A stretch of DNA of 64,000 nucleotides from Muricomes sp049840515 (GCA_049840515.1 JASGKW010000014.1:1-64000), one strand, 5' to 3'. Shown: positions 27,909-37,585, counted from the first letter of the stretch. Numbers and translations are program-made. Notes: generated by a model not told the origin, from the letters alone.

Positions 27909-28238
27909 AACATATTCCTCCCAGGGGTCTGACCCTTTTGCTGACCATATTCTGAATATTCTGACATTCAGCTTCAAAAGGGTCAGACCCCTTTGAAACC
28001 AAACTCTGTCGATAACTTTATGTTTTCCACACTATTCTGTGAATAACTGCGGGTTTTTCACATTTTTGCGGTTATAAGTCAAAATATAGTGAATCAAGTG
28101 AATAAAAAGTTATTTTTCTCCCAAATCGTATACTTGCATACAATTTAAAAGGCTCAAACATACTTCTTCTTCAAAAAGAGAGATTTACTCAAAAATCATT
28201 GTATGATTGTATACATTTTAAAAAAGTTAAAAAAATAT
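27909..28238. other. Intergenic region upstream of ybaK with palindrome and repeats
   Basis: This 330-base stretch holds no convincing gene. It contains the long palindrome at 27923-27992 and a pair of similar 23-base segments at 28128-28150 and 28201-28223, both of the form GTAT-N4-TG-N-ATACA-N-TTTAAAA allowing small changes. It also contains A/T-rich sequence that probably includes the ybaK promoter. Confidence 0.5.
27923..27992. repeat. Long palindrome, REP/MITE-like
   Basis: AGGGGTCTGACCCTTTTG (27923-27940) is exactly the reverse complement of 27975-27992. Both arms hold the inner palindrome GGGTCAGACCC, and a further GCTGA/TCAGC pairing extends inward. The loop is about 34 bases. The element ends 14 bases before the ybaK start codon, so it would form a hairpin in the leader. 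There is no U-tract, so it is not a normal terminator. Confidence 0.75.
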
Positions 28239-28267
28239 ACTTCTTGAACTTCTAACGTTCAAGAAGT
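28239..28267 (-). terminator. Terminator after the RNase G gene
   Basis: ACTTCTTGAAC (28239-28249) pairs with GTTCAAGAAGT (28257-28267), and on the minus strand a T-rich stretch follows. It lies 15 bases after the stop of the RNase gene. Confidence 0.8.
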
Positions 28268-28282
28268 GTGTATTTATAATTT

Positions 28283-29482
28283 TTACTCGGCAGTATAAGC
28301 CTCGTGTAGAGGTCTGCGGACTTTTTTTCGTGTTACTTCTACAAGCTGTAGTTGTGTTACATCCACCAATGTTGTCTGAATAGGGTCTTTGGATAAGTAG
28401 TGGCGGAAGGTTTTCAATAATTCCTGAGCGGCTTCTGTATCATCCAGGTTAATGAAATCTACAATAACAATCCCGGAAAGATTTCTGAGGCGTATCTGCT
28501 TTGCCACTTCCTTTGCCGCCTCCAGATTAATCTTCAGGTAAGTATCCATAGGATTCTTTTTTCCTACAAATTTTCCGGAGTTTACATCAATTACGGTCAA
28601 AGCTTCTGTGTACTGAATTACCAGATAGGCTCCATTTTTCAGCCATACCCTCTGCCCTAAGGCCCGATCCAGAATGGTCTGTGTGCTGTACAGTGCCCCA
28701 AGGGATAGCTGACTGCCGTTATAAAGCCTGAGTTTATCCAAATCTGCAGGCTGTTCCACTTCAAAATAGTCTCTAATCTGACTGTAAAGCTCCTGCCCTT
28801 CTATGATAATCTCAGTCAGCCCTTCTGTGTAGACATTCTTTAAATCTGATATATAGGAGGGCGGAGCCTGGGAAAGACAGGAAAAACATGTCCTTGTCCG
28901 AGCATCTTCTTTCAGTTTATGATAATTCTGCTCCAGTTTTTTAATCTCTTCCAAAATATCAGAAAAATCTGCATCTTTTGCATTGGTGCGGACGATAATT
29001 CCATATTCTTCATTTTTAAGCAGCTGCAGCTGCTCTTTTAATTCCATCCTCAGTGATTTCGGCAATTTGGAAGAGGTTCCTATCCTTGTATTCCCCGAGG
29101 TGAGAATGGCATACCGTCCCTGAAAACTTAAATTGCTGCTGACAGTCGGGGCTTTCGTCTTGACCGCTTCTTTGCTTATCTGAACCACCAGTTCATCGCC
29201 AATGCACAAAGGCTTTTTGCCGTTTTTATGAGTAAAGATAGCGTTTTCTACCTGACTCATATCATAGTAACATTCTAGTTTATTCTCAATTTCAATGAAT
29301 GCAGCACCTATATTGGGCACAATATTTTTTACTCTCCCGACATAAATATTGCCCAGAGCATGCACAATTTCTGCCTCTCCGGATGCCGGCGTACAGTGTA
29401 TCTCGACAATCTCATCATCTTCCAGGAGAAACATCCATATCTTATTTTTTTCTTCCATCAAGAGAATTTTTCTTGAAGTCAT
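28283..29482 (-). CDS. rng: Ribonuclease E/G family endoribonuclease
   Basis: This protein of about 399 residues starts at ATG 29482, behind a GGAG site. It has an S1-like segment (IYVGRVKNIVPNIGAAFIEI, cut by the loop), the RNase E/G central domain and the metal-binding catalytic aspartates in VIDVNSGKF and IVIVDFINLDD. It cuts single-stranded RNA in rRNA maturation or mRNA decay. Its start overlaps the TIGR03936 gene by a few bases; other in-frame starts are 29506 and 29458. Confidence 0.9.
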   Translation of the reverse strand: MTSRKILLMEEKNKIWMFLLEDDEIVEIHCTPASGEAEIVHALGNIYVGRVKNIVPNIGAAFIEIENKLECYYDMSQVENAIFTHKNGKKPLCIGDELVVQISKEAVKTKAPTVSSNLSFQGRYAILTSGNTRIGTSSKLPKSLRMELKEQLQLLKNEEYGIIVRTNAKDADFSDILEEIKKLEQNYHKLKEDARTRTCFSCLSQAPPSYISDLKNVYTEGLTEIIIEGQELYSQIRDYFEVEQPADLDKLRLYNGSQLSLGALYSTQTILDRALGQRVWLKNGAYLVIQYTEALTVIDVNSGKFVGKKNPMDTYLKINLEAAKEVAKQIRLRNLSGIVIVDFINLDDTEAAQELLKTFRHYLSKDPIQTTLVDVTQLQLVEVTRKKVRRPLHEAYTAE

Positions 29483-29484
29483 AT

Positions 29485-30195
29485 TTACTCTGTCTCCATT
29501 TCCCATCCAAGGTCCTCTAAGGGCTTCAGGTCAAGTCCTCCGCTGGTATCTGTGTTTGCATACATTTCCAGACGGTGATAATAGAAATCTACGGATTCCC
29601 AGTCAATCTCTAAAAACTTGCAGAATGATTCCATAACAAGTTCCGGTTTCAGGTTTTGAACACTCCCGGCGGCAACTTTCATATAGAAGCTGTCCTTATC
29701 CGCCTCCAGCTTATAAATCAATGGCTTGATATCCACCATATTTTCACTGCGTTTTGTCTGCTTTAATATCTGGATTTCAGGCTGAACCAGAAATTCTGAT
29801 ATCTTTTCTCTCCAGTTGTCAGGAAGGGTGCCTTTTTTCAGTGTAGTGCGGTAATCCGCGGCAGCCACAATTGCCATTCCGGTCATTTTCTTCTCTTCCT
29901 GAATCTGACGGAAACTCACAACCTCCATACCCTCAACCATAACCCCATTGAGACGCTTTACAGCCTCTTTGCTGGAAATAATGTCTTTTAACTCTATATC
30001 AAAATATTCACCGTCGCTGGAAAGGCCTATGCCCAGCGGACTTGCAAATGACATAATCATATGAGGGCTGTAGCCCTTGGTAAAAGCAATCGGGATTTCA
30101 GCCCGTCTCATAGCTTTTTGAAAGAAACGCATCACATCAAGATGTCCGATGAATCTCAGTGCCCCATATTTTTTAAATTTAACCCTAACTTTCAA
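29485..30195 (-). CDS. TIGR03936 family radical-SAM-associated protein (DUF2344)
   Basis: This 236-residue protein starts at a TTG (30195), six bases after GGAGGAGGTG, giving LKVRVKFKKYGALRFIGHLD. Family motifs include MRRAEIPIAFTKGYSPHM and SFASPLGIG. It is always found beside, or fused to, the TIGR03960 radical SAM protein, here overlapping it by 11 bases, which implies coupled translation. The function is unestablished. The frame runs up to 30264 without support. Confidence 0.88.
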   Translation of the reverse strand: MKVRVKFKKYGALRFIGHLDVMRFFQKAMRRAEIPIAFTKGYSPHMIMSFASPLGIGLSSDGEYFDIELKDIISSKEAVKRLNGVMVEGMEVVSFRQIQEEKKMTGMAIVAAADYRTTLKKGTLPDNWREKISEFLVQPEIQILKQTKRSENMVDIKPLIYKLEADKDSFYMKVAAGSVQNLKPELVMESFCKFLEIDWESVDFYYHRLEMYANTDTSGGLDLKPLEDLGWEMETE

Positions 30196-32044
30196 AACAG
30201 ACACCTCCTCCAAACTGTGCTGCGCCGCATCCAGAACATTCCATTTTACAGTTTGGCGTGACAATCCCCTGTACCGCTCTCTCCCATTCCTCTTTCAAGA
30301 ACTCTTTCGTCACTCCAATATCAATAAAATCCCACGGGAGTAATTCATCAAGTTCCCTCTCCCTGGTTGTGTAAAAATCAATATCTACATTTGTGTTTCT
30401 AAACGCCTCCATCCACTTTTCATTAGAAAAAGTCTCAGTCCAGGAGTCATAGAGACAGCCAAGCCGATATGCTTCCTCGATAACTTTTCCTATTCGCCGG
30501 TCACCTCTGGCAAAGACGCCTTCCAATATGGTCACGTCCGCCTCATGCCAGTTGTATTTCAGGCTTTTTCTGTTTAACTGCTCCCGGAATTCATGCTTTA
30601 CAACATATGCGCGCCGGATATATTCCTCACTGCTGTGCATAGGTGTCCACTGGAACGGTGTGAATGGCTTGGGCACAAAGAAAGAAGAGCTGGCAGTAAT
30701 CTGACATTTTCCAAAACGCTCCTCTTTTGGAATCTCATAGTATCTTCTGGCTATTCTGTCAGAAAGCCTCGCAATTTCCTTCATATCCTCATCTGTTTCT
30801 GTGGGCAGTCCAAGCATAAAATACAGTTTTACTTTAGACCAGCCGCCTTCAAATGCCTGTCCCGCACCTTCTAAAATGATTTCTTCTGTAAGTCCCTTAT
30901 TGATAACATCTCTAAGTCTCTGAGAACCTGCCTCCGGTGCAAATGTAAGGCTGCTTTTTTTAATATCCTGGACCTGACTCATCACATCCAGTGAAAAGGC
31001 ATCAATGCGCAAGGATGGGAGAGAAATATTTACAGCTTCCCCCTTAAATTCTTCAATCAGAAAGCTTACCAGTTCTTTTAGTTCAGAATAATCACTGGAA
31101 CTCAGAGAGCTTAAAGAAATCTCTTCATGTCCCGTGTTTTTTAACATCCTGTGGGCATACTCCTTGAGTGTCTCCACATTTCTTTCCCTTGTCGGACGGT
31201 ACAGCATTCCCGCCTGGCAGAATCTGCACCCCCGGATGCAGCCCCTCTGAATTTCAAGGACAACCCTGTCCTGAGTTGCCTTGATAAATGGAACCACAGG
31301 TGCCATAGGGTAAGATGCATTGGTGGTGTCCATTATAACCTGTTTTTTAATTGTCTCCGGCACTTCTGATGTTTTAGGCATAAAAGACTTCAGAAGTCCA
31401 TTCTCATGGTAGGATACCTCATAAAACTGGGGGGCATAAATCCCCTCCACGCAGGCAGCTTTTTTCAGGAAATCTTCCCGGCTTGTCCCCTTTAAACGGC
31501 AATCTTTATACAAATCTAAAAGCTCATCATAGGTAGACTCACCCTCGCCAATGTAGAACAAGTCAAAAAATTCTGCCAGCGGCTCCGGATTGTAAGTGCA
31601 AGGACCTCCTCCAATCACAATAGGGTGCTCCCATGTCCGTTCCCCGCTGTGAACCGGAATCTGGCTTAAATCTAAAATCTGCAAAATATTTGTGTAACAC
31701 ATTTCATACTGAATCGTAATACCCAGAAAATCAGAGTCCTTGACAGGGTCCTGAGATTCCAGCGCAAACAGAGGAATCCGTTCCTCGCGCATAATTTTAT
31801 CCAAATCCAGCCAGGGAGAGTACACTCTCTCACACCATACGTCATCACGCCCATTGAACATATCGTACAAAATCTGAATTCCCAGATGGGACATACCGAT
31901 TTCATATACGTCCGGAAAGCACATAGCAAACCGGATATCCACTTTATCTTTATCCTTCATCACCGAGTTCACTTCATTGCCGATATAGCGCGCGGGCTTC
32001 TCTATTTTTAATAAGACTTCATCTTCTAACGCCAGTTTTCTCAT
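30185..32044 (-). CDS. TIGR03960 family B12-binding-type radical SAM protein
   Basis: This 619-residue protein starts at ATG 32044 with GTGAGGAATAAA before it. The N-terminal half resembles a cobalamin-binding-like domain (FAMCFPDVYEIGMSHLG, then IGGGPCTYNPEPLAEF). The radical SAM core carries the cluster cysteines in RGCIRGCRFCQAG. The substrate is unknown; the family is conserved through Clostridia with TIGR03936 and the RNase G gene, as here. Confidence 0.9.
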   Translation of the reverse strand: MRKLALEDEVLLKIEKPARYIGNEVNSVMKDKDKVDIRFAMCFPDVYEIGMSHLGIQILYDMFNGRDDVWCERVYSPWLDLDKIMREERIPLFALESQDPVKDSDFLGITIQYEMCYTNILQILDLSQIPVHSGERTWEHPIVIGGGPCTYNPEPLAEFFDLFYIGEGESTYDELLDLYKDCRLKGTSREDFLKKAACVEGIYAPQFYEVSYHENGLLKSFMPKTSEVPETIKKQVIMDTTNASYPMAPVVPFIKATQDRVVLEIQRGCIRGCRFCQAGMLYRPTRERNVETLKEYAHRMLKNTGHEEISLSSLSSSDYSELKELVSFLIEEFKGEAVNISLPSLRIDAFSLDVMSQVQDIKKSSLTFAPEAGSQRLRDVINKGLTEEIILEGAGQAFEGGWSKVKLYFMLGLPTETDEDMKEIARLSDRIARRYYEIPKEERFGKCQITASSSFFVPKPFTPFQWTPMHSSEEYIRRAYVVKHEFREQLNRKSLKYNWHEADVTILEGVFARGDRRIGKVIEEAYRLGCLYDSWTETFSNEKWMEAFRNTNVDIDFYTTRERELDELLPWDFIDIGVTKEFLKEEWERAVQGIVTPNCKMECSGCGAAQFGGGVCFES

Positions 32045-32305
32045 TTTATTCCTCACATTTTTATCTCCATCTGCAATGTAAAAACTGCGATGGAAAGGGT
32101 AATAGGTTTTAATTTGTATCAAATCAGAATAGATACAATCTACAATATTATATCCATTTTGAGGAAGAACTTCAAGTAGCTATTCTTCATCGGGTATAAT
32201 ATTCTCAGCGTTTCCTCTTTCGAGAGCACTTCACGGGCAATAGGAAAGAGCCAATAACGCATATTTTGTGTGTTATCGACTCTGTGTCTTAATATTATGA
32301 ACGGT

Positions 32306-32530
32306 TTAGCGGATTCCGTAAATGACACCAATATCTTTCAGAAACATTGGCATGCGCAAAATGGCAGGAATACACTTCTGCATTTCCTGAAGCAAATCTT
32401 CCGCATCACCCTTTTGAAAATTGATGCGCTTCCCCACGCCCTCCGCCTGCGCGTTTCTCTCACATTGTTCTTTCGCGTAATCCCATTCAGTACCCCAATA
32501 GGCAGCACCAGTCACCCGCTGTATGAAAAA
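32306..32530 (-). pseudogene. Remnant of a class I SAM-dependent methyltransferase
   Basis: The frame reads TGAAYWGTEWDYAKEQCE, GVGKRINFQKGDAEDL and then jumps to CIPAILRMPMFLKDIGVIYG before a stop. This matches the middle and the extreme C-terminus of a common Firmicutes methyltransferase. The SAM-binding N-terminus and an internal block of roughly 70 residues are missing. It sits at the left edge of the accessory cluster and could mark an old rearrangement. The flanking 32045-32305 and 32531-32564 show nothing else recognisable. Confidence 0.55.
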
Positions 32531-32564
32531 GCTGATATGCTTTTGACATATATGTCATTCTCTT

Positions 32565-34301
32565 TTATTTAGCCAGCTTCCAGCCAATCACTTCCTGCCT
32601 TGCGGATACGAAATCGGCATATAATCCGCGTTCTTGAATCAAATGCTCGTGGGTGCCTCGCTGAACAATATGTGCATCATTTAGCACAAGGATTTGGTCT
32701 GCATTTATCACGGTTTTCAGCCGGTGGGCAATCATAATAATTGTTTTATCCCGGGTCAGCGCCTCAATTGCCTGCTGTAATTTATCCTCATTTTCCGGGT
32801 CAACACTGGAAGTTGCCTCATCCAGTATAATAATCGGGGCATTTTTTAATACAGCGCGGGCAATGGAAATTCTCTGCTTTTCACCCCCTGAGAGCGTGCC
32901 GCCTCCTTCTCCAATCACTGTTTGATAGCCGTCCGGCAGAGCAGAGATAAAGTCGTGACAACAGGTTCTTTTCGCCGCATTCACTACATCTTCGTGTGTT
33001 GCGCCTGGGCAGCCAAATTTGATATTATTTTCAATGGTATCCGCAAAAAGATATACATTTTGAAATACCATACTGATATTTTTCATTAGACTGTCAAGTT
33101 TAAAATCTCTGATATCCATTTGGCCAATTGTAATTTTCCCGCCATCAACATCCCAAAAGCGTGCAATCAAATTACACAATGTTGTTTTTCCGCTCCCTGA
33201 TGGGCCGATAATAGCTGTCATTGTTCTTTCTGGAATTGTAAGATTTACACGGTCTAATATTTTGCGGTTTGAATAGGCAAATTCTACACTGTTAAACACA
33301 ATGTCTTTTGTTTTGGGTGTAATTTCAGTCCCCTTTTCATCCATAAGTGGTGTCTTATCCATAGAATTAGCGGTATCTATGGAGGCCGCAAGCATCTGAA
33401 TCATGGTTATCTTATTCCCGGCATTCTCCATATTTCCAAATACCATAAAAGAAGTAATGACAAAAAGGATTGCATAGACAACAGAAAAGGTTCCTGACAG
33501 ATACAGGTAAAGGGTTAAAATTAAAAGTATTGTGCTAAAAATGCGGACAATCAGCTGCTGCATAGCAATATAAGGAGCGATGGCATGGACTAACCTCAAG
33601 TTATCCCTGCTGCTGTTTTGGATAGCCTTTCTCACGGATTGGGAGCTATCTTTTTCCAATCCAAAAGCTTTCACAACGCCCATACCCTGAATATATTCCA
33701 AAATTGCCTCAACCAGATTTCTCTGGGTACTCTGACGCCGCTCTGCATCCATGGTAGATTTTCTTGTGGCTATTTCTGTAACAATCAAATAGAAAAAAAC
33801 ACCTGCCAGAGCCACACACCCAATACGCCAGTCAAAAATTGTCAAGAAAAAAATGAGCGCAATTGAATTAAAAAATCCGCCTATCATTGCTACCAGCACC
33901 ATCGGCGCTGCACTCTCCACATCCCCTAATGTTGTTGTCACAATTCCTGTAATATTTCCAATATTGTTCTTATTAAAATATCCCATGGGAATATATCTCA
34001 ATCTGTTTCCAATGGCAACTCTCTTATCTGATACCATGCCATAACCAACAACGGTCTGCTCATTCATGGAAAAATAGGAGGCGGCAATGCGGCCAGCGAT
34101 TGACAGTAACATCATCGCAAATGACAGCCAGATAGTCAAACTGCTTCTATCCTCCGCAGATATAGCACTTACCACAAAGAAAAGTGCTCCAAATTGCAGC
34201 GATGCAAACAAACCGTTTATAAAGGAAAAGACCAGTGATTTTTTAAGTAATCCCTGTCTTTTTCCGGAAAACTCAAATATTTTTTTCAATGTGCCATACA
34301 T
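32565..34301 (-). CDS. ABC exporter-type half-transporter (permease plus ATPase), YbtQ-like
   Basis: This 578-residue protein starts at ATG 34301 behind GAGGAGGAATCTT. It has a six-helix transmembrane domain (about 1-315) and an ATPase domain (about 335-575) with Walker A GPSGSGKTT, signature LSGGEKQR, Walker B IIILDEATSS and switch His in IAHRL. It pairs by position with the similar half-transporter just upstream; heterodimers of this kind (YbtP/YbtQ in Yersinia) take up metal-siderophore complexes despite an exporter fold. It is the last gene of the transport operon. Confidence 0.88.
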   Translation of the reverse strand: MYGTLKKIFEFSGKRQGLLKKSLVFSFINGLFASLQFGALFFVVSAISAEDRSSLTIWLSFAMMLLSIAGRIAASYFSMNEQTVVGYGMVSDKRVAIGNRLRYIPMGYFNKNNIGNITGIVTTTLGDVESAAPMVLVAMIGGFFNSIALIFFLTIFDWRIGCVALAGVFFYLIVTEIATRKSTMDAERRQSTQRNLVEAILEYIQGMGVVKAFGLEKDSSQSVRKAIQNSSRDNLRLVHAIAPYIAMQQLIVRIFSTILLILTLYLYLSGTFSVVYAILFVITSFMVFGNMENAGNKITMIQMLAASIDTANSMDKTPLMDEKGTEITPKTKDIVFNSVEFAYSNRKILDRVNLTIPERTMTAIIGPSGSGKTTLCNLIARFWDVDGGKITIGQMDIRDFKLDSLMKNISMVFQNVYLFADTIENNIKFGCPGATHEDVVNAAKRTCCHDFISALPDGYQTVIGEGGGTLSGGEKQRISIARAVLKNAPIIILDEATSSVDPENEDKLQQAIEALTRDKTIIMIAHRLKTVINADQILVLNDAHIVQRGTHEHLIQERGLYADFVSARQEVIGWKLAK

Positions 34302-34315
34302 AAGATTCCTCCTCC

Positions 34316-37300
34316 CTAATCTGCATCTTTCGTCCCAATATGACTCTGCCACATATCCCGGTAAAGAGAAGATTTTTCAAGCAATTCCATATGAGTTCCC
34401 TGTGCCTCAATGCGCCCCTGATTTACAAGAACAATATTATCTGCATCTGTGATCGTAGAAAGCCTGTGCGCAATTACAATCAATGTTTTACCTGCTGTCA
34501 GCGAAGAAATTGCCTTCTGTACCAGCACTTCATTTTCAGGGTCTATATATGCTGTGGCCTCATCCAATATCACGATAGGGGCATCTTTTAACATAGCACG
34601 GGCAATAGCAATTCGCTGCCTCTCGCCTCCTGAAAGCTGAGAACCTCCGCTTCCTACTACTGTTTCATACCCCTTATCCAATGCCCTGATAAAATCATCA
34701 CATCCACTGTTTACTGCCACCTGCTCGATTTCTGCATCGGAAGCTTCTGGTTTTCCGATGCGTATATTTTCCCGGATGGTGCGATTAAATAAATAGTTAT
34801 CCTGTGACACATAGGAAATATTATCTGATAGCTGGGAAAGAGGAATTTCTTTCAGCTTGTGTCCTCCCAGGGTAATATAACCTGATGTCACATCCCAATA
34901 TCCGGCAATCAGCTTTGCAATGGTTGATTTTCCAGAGCCGGAAGGGCCAACAAAGGCTGTCATGGTTCCAAGATTGATGGAAAGATTTATATTATGTAAA
35001 ACTTCCTGCTTTTCCTCGTAAGAAAAGGACACATCTTTCATAAAGATTCCTGAATTATCTAACACAACCGGCTTCGTTCCGTGGTTTAATTCTTCTGCAT
35101 CTAAAAGGGCCTCAATTTCCTCTGTGTTCTTGCCAAGCATAGTCAAAGAACCTGTAAATGAAAATGTCTCCATAATCGGTTCTACCAATCCAAGGGAAAA
35201 AATAACAACTGTCATAAACACAGAGGTTTCAATACTTCCGGTTGTCCACAGCAGCATTCCCCCTGGCAGTACACAGAGCAGTACGGAGGGGATTACCGCA
35301 TTATATGAACACATGCTCTTTTGGCTGTCGGCCATCCATTGAATAAAATAATCCGCATTATGTTTGACTGCATCTGCATACTTTTTATAGGAACCCGCTG
35401 ATTGGCTGAACGCTTTTACTACCTCAATGCCCCCAATGTATTCCACAATAGCATTCGCCATATTTTTACTCGCCGCCATGGCTCCGGCTCCCTGAACCGC
35501 ATAATTTCTCATGCCAAATGTCATGATTACAAGACCAATCACCAAAGTTGCCAGTGAAAGCAGCGCCATGCGCCAATCTAAAATAAAAAGATATACGACA
35601 ATAAATGCCGGAACTAACATATTAGATGTCATTTCAGGTAAAAGATGGGCAAAAGGCACCTCCATCGCTTCAATTCTGTCGACAATAATACTTTTGTAAT
35701 GGCCTGACGGAGTTTCTAATACAGTTCCCATAGAAACTTTCGATAATTTTTGAACAATCCTTTCCCTTATATCCCGCAGTGTAAGATATGCCGCTGTATG
35801 GGATACTAAGGTTGAAACATTTGAAAAAACCACTTTTCCCAGATATCCCCCAAATGCTATCCCGCAAAATAAAAGATACGAAGAAAAAGACTGCTCTCCC
35901 TCAAACAGCATAGAAACAATCTGTGCCACACAAAAATACGGAATCATCTGGCAGGCAACCCCTAAAACAGCCAGAACAATACTAAAAATAAATTTCCCGT
36001 GATAGAGCTTTCCCCACCCCCACAGTGTATTCATAGAAGATTTTTTCTGCTTTTTCTGCTCTTCCATCAATTTGACGCCTCCTTCATTTTCATCAATTCC
36101 TGTAAAAAATTCTAATAACTGCTTTCTATGCTTTTTATCCTCTAATGAATAAGATTCTATAATCCGCCCATTTTCCATATGAATGACATTATCACAGCAT
36201 CGGAGAATAAATTCCGGATCATGAGTCACAATCACTACTGTCTTTCCTGAATCTGCAAGTTTATTGACGGAATCCGCAACCTGTCTCATATGAAACAAAT
36301 CCAGGCCGCTGGTGGGTTCGTCAAATAAAATAAGAGGCCGCTGTGAAGCTATCGCTGAGGCTATTGCCACCCGCTGCTTCTGCCCCCCTGAAAGCCCCAT
36401 AGGATGGCAGTCTTTATAGGGCAATAAGTCCATTTCATCCAAAACTGCTTCTGCTCTCTCTGGATTTTCCTCCTGCATACTCAAAAGAATCTCCTCCAGG
36501 ACTGTATCTGTAAATAATTGATGATTGACGTCCTGCATTACCATATAAGAAAGTTTTAAGCGGTGCTTCCCATGATATGTGGAGTCTTCCTGCTCCAGTA
36601 TTCCCTGACACCGCTTCTCCAGGCCGCATAAGCACCGGGAAAACGTTGTCTTTCCAGCTCCATTGTGTCCGATAATAGCCGTTACTGTTCCAAAAGGCAG
36701 CCTGGCCTCTCTAATATGGAGAGCATCATGCCGCGCATGCTTATAAGAGAATTGAAAATTTTTCATTTTCCACGGCTGACTGCTGCTCTTTCGTTTTTGC
36801 CCTTCTATATTATCCAGCCCGGTCAGCATTAGCGGGCGAAGCCCCATACAATCTCTCTGCTTATCTGTGAGCGTTCTGAATTCTTTGGCGGTATAATCGC
36901 CCTCAATCTCTCCGTCTTTCAAATAGAGCACTCTGTCTATTAAACCATATAAATAATAAAGGCGATGCTCTGCAATAATTATTGTTTTTCCCTGCTCCTT
37001 TAAAGTCCGCAATAATTTCATCAAATCAGCAATTGCATAGGCATCCAGATTTGATGAAGGCTCGTCAAAAACATATATTTGGGGATTGAGTGCTGCCACC
37101 GAGCCGCACGCAATCTTTTGTTTTTCCCCTCCCGACAGAGAAAAAATACTTTTTCCTAACAAATTGTCCAATTTCAATTCTTTAGATACTTTTTCAATTC
37201 TCCGGTATACTTCATTCTCCTGAATGCCATGATTTTCAGGGCCAAATGCCAGCTCACTGGTTGCATCTACATTAAAGAACTGGGAACGGGGATTCTGAAA

Positions 37301-37585
37301 AACCGAACCCACTTTTTTAGAAATATCAAATAAAGTTAAATCCTTGTATTCTTCTCCATCAATCATTACCTGCCCAGTCAGATTCCCCTCATAGTAATGC
37401 GGTATCAGACCATTGAATAGTCTTGTCAATGTTGTCTTGCCGCAGCCCGATGTCCCGCAGAGCAGCACAAAAGAACCCTCTTCAATGGTACATGATATGT
37501 TTTTTAATGTTCCCCCTGACGGGGACTCATCGCATTCCCCTATGTTGGAATTATAATAAAAAGAAACATTTTTACATTCAATCAC
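34316..37585 (-). CDS. Fused ORF: ECF double ATPase joined to an ABC half-transporter (probable one-base frame fusion)
   Basis: Residues 1 to about 500 form a two-domain EcfA-type ATPase with Walker A CGTSGCGKTT and GHNGAGKTT and signatures LSGGEKQK and LSGGQKQR. From residue 507 a complete half-transporter follows: permease, GPSGSGKST, LSGGERQR and VILDEATAY. The join is suspicious. AAGGAGG lies just before ATG 36067, and a TGA in the +1 frame overlaps that ATG. Removing one base from the six-base run at 36104-36109 makes the ATPase end EFLQELMKMKEASN at that TGA. I think the native state is two coupled genes (about 36067-37585 and 34316-36067). The parts would power the ECF importer and pair with the transporter at 32565. 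Confidence 0.85.
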   Translation of the reverse strand: MIECKNVSFYYNSNIGECDESPSGGTLKNISCTIEEGSFVLLCGTSGCGKTTLTRLFNGLIPHYYEGNLTGQVMIDGEEYKDLTLFDISKKVGSVFQNPRSQFFNVDATSELAFGPENHGIQENEVYRRIEKVSKELKLDNLLGKSIFSLSGGEKQKIACGSVAALNPQIYVFDEPSSNLDAYAIADLMKLLRTLKEQGKTIIIAEHRLYYLYGLIDRVLYLKDGEIEGDYTAKEFRTLTDKQRDCMGLRPLMLTGLDNIEGQKRKSSSQPWKMKNFQFSYKHARHDALHIREARLPFGTVTAIIGHNGAGKTTFSRCLCGLEKRCQGILEQEDSTYHGKHRLKLSYMVMQDVNHQLFTDTVLEEILLSMQEENPERAEAVLDEMDLLPYKDCHPMGLSGGQKQRVAIASAIASQRPLILFDEPTSGLDLFHMRQVADSVNKLADSGKTVVIVTHDPEFILRCCDNVIHMENGRIIESYSLEDKKHRKQLLEFFTGIDENEGGVKLMEEQKKQKKSSMNTLWGWGKLYHGKFIFSIVLAVLGVACQMIPYFCVAQIVSMLFEGEQSFSSYLLFCGIAFGGYLGKVVFSNVSTLVSHTAAYLTLRDIRERIVQKLSKVSMGTVLETPSGHYKSIIVDRIEAMEVPFAHLLPEMTSNMLVPAFIVVYLFILDWRMALLSLATLVIGLVIMTFGMRNYAVQGAGAMAASKNMANAIVEYIGGIEVVKAFSQSAGSYKKYADAVKHNADYFIQWMADSQKSMCSYNAVIPSVLLCVLPGGMLLWTTGSIETSVFMTVVIFSLGLVEPIMETFSFTGSLTMLGKNTEEIEALLDAEELNHGTKPVVLDNSGIFMKDVSFSYEEKQEVLHNINLSINLGTMTAFVGPSGSGKSTIAKLIAGYWDVTSGYITLGGHKLKEIPLSQLSDNISYVSQDNYLFNRTIRENIRIGKPEASDAEIEQVAVNSGCDDFIRALDKGYETVVGSGGSQLSGGERQRIAIARAMLKDAPIVILDEATAYIDPENEVLVQKAISSLTAGKTLIVIAHRLSTITDADNIVLVNQGRIEAQGTHMELLEKSSLYRDMWQSHIGTKDAD
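36065..36082 (-). promoter_or_regulatory. Internal ribosome-binding site and overlapping stop/start
   Basis: On the minus strand AAGGAGG is followed ten bases later by ATG (36067-36065), and a TGA in another frame occupies 36069-36067. This is the usual pattern of a translationally coupled gene start inside what now reads as one ORF. Confidence 0.65.

Noticed and set aside
28005..28040. DnaA-box-like TTTTCCACA and TGTGAATAA, hinting at an origin
   Set aside because: Only two imperfect boxes, no dnaA or dnaN nearby and no cluster of boxes; chance in A/T-rich sequence is more likely.
32140..32331. A 63-codon minus-strand ORF next to the methyltransferase remnant
   Set aside because: No ribosome site, no family resemblance, and it starts inside the remnant in another frame.
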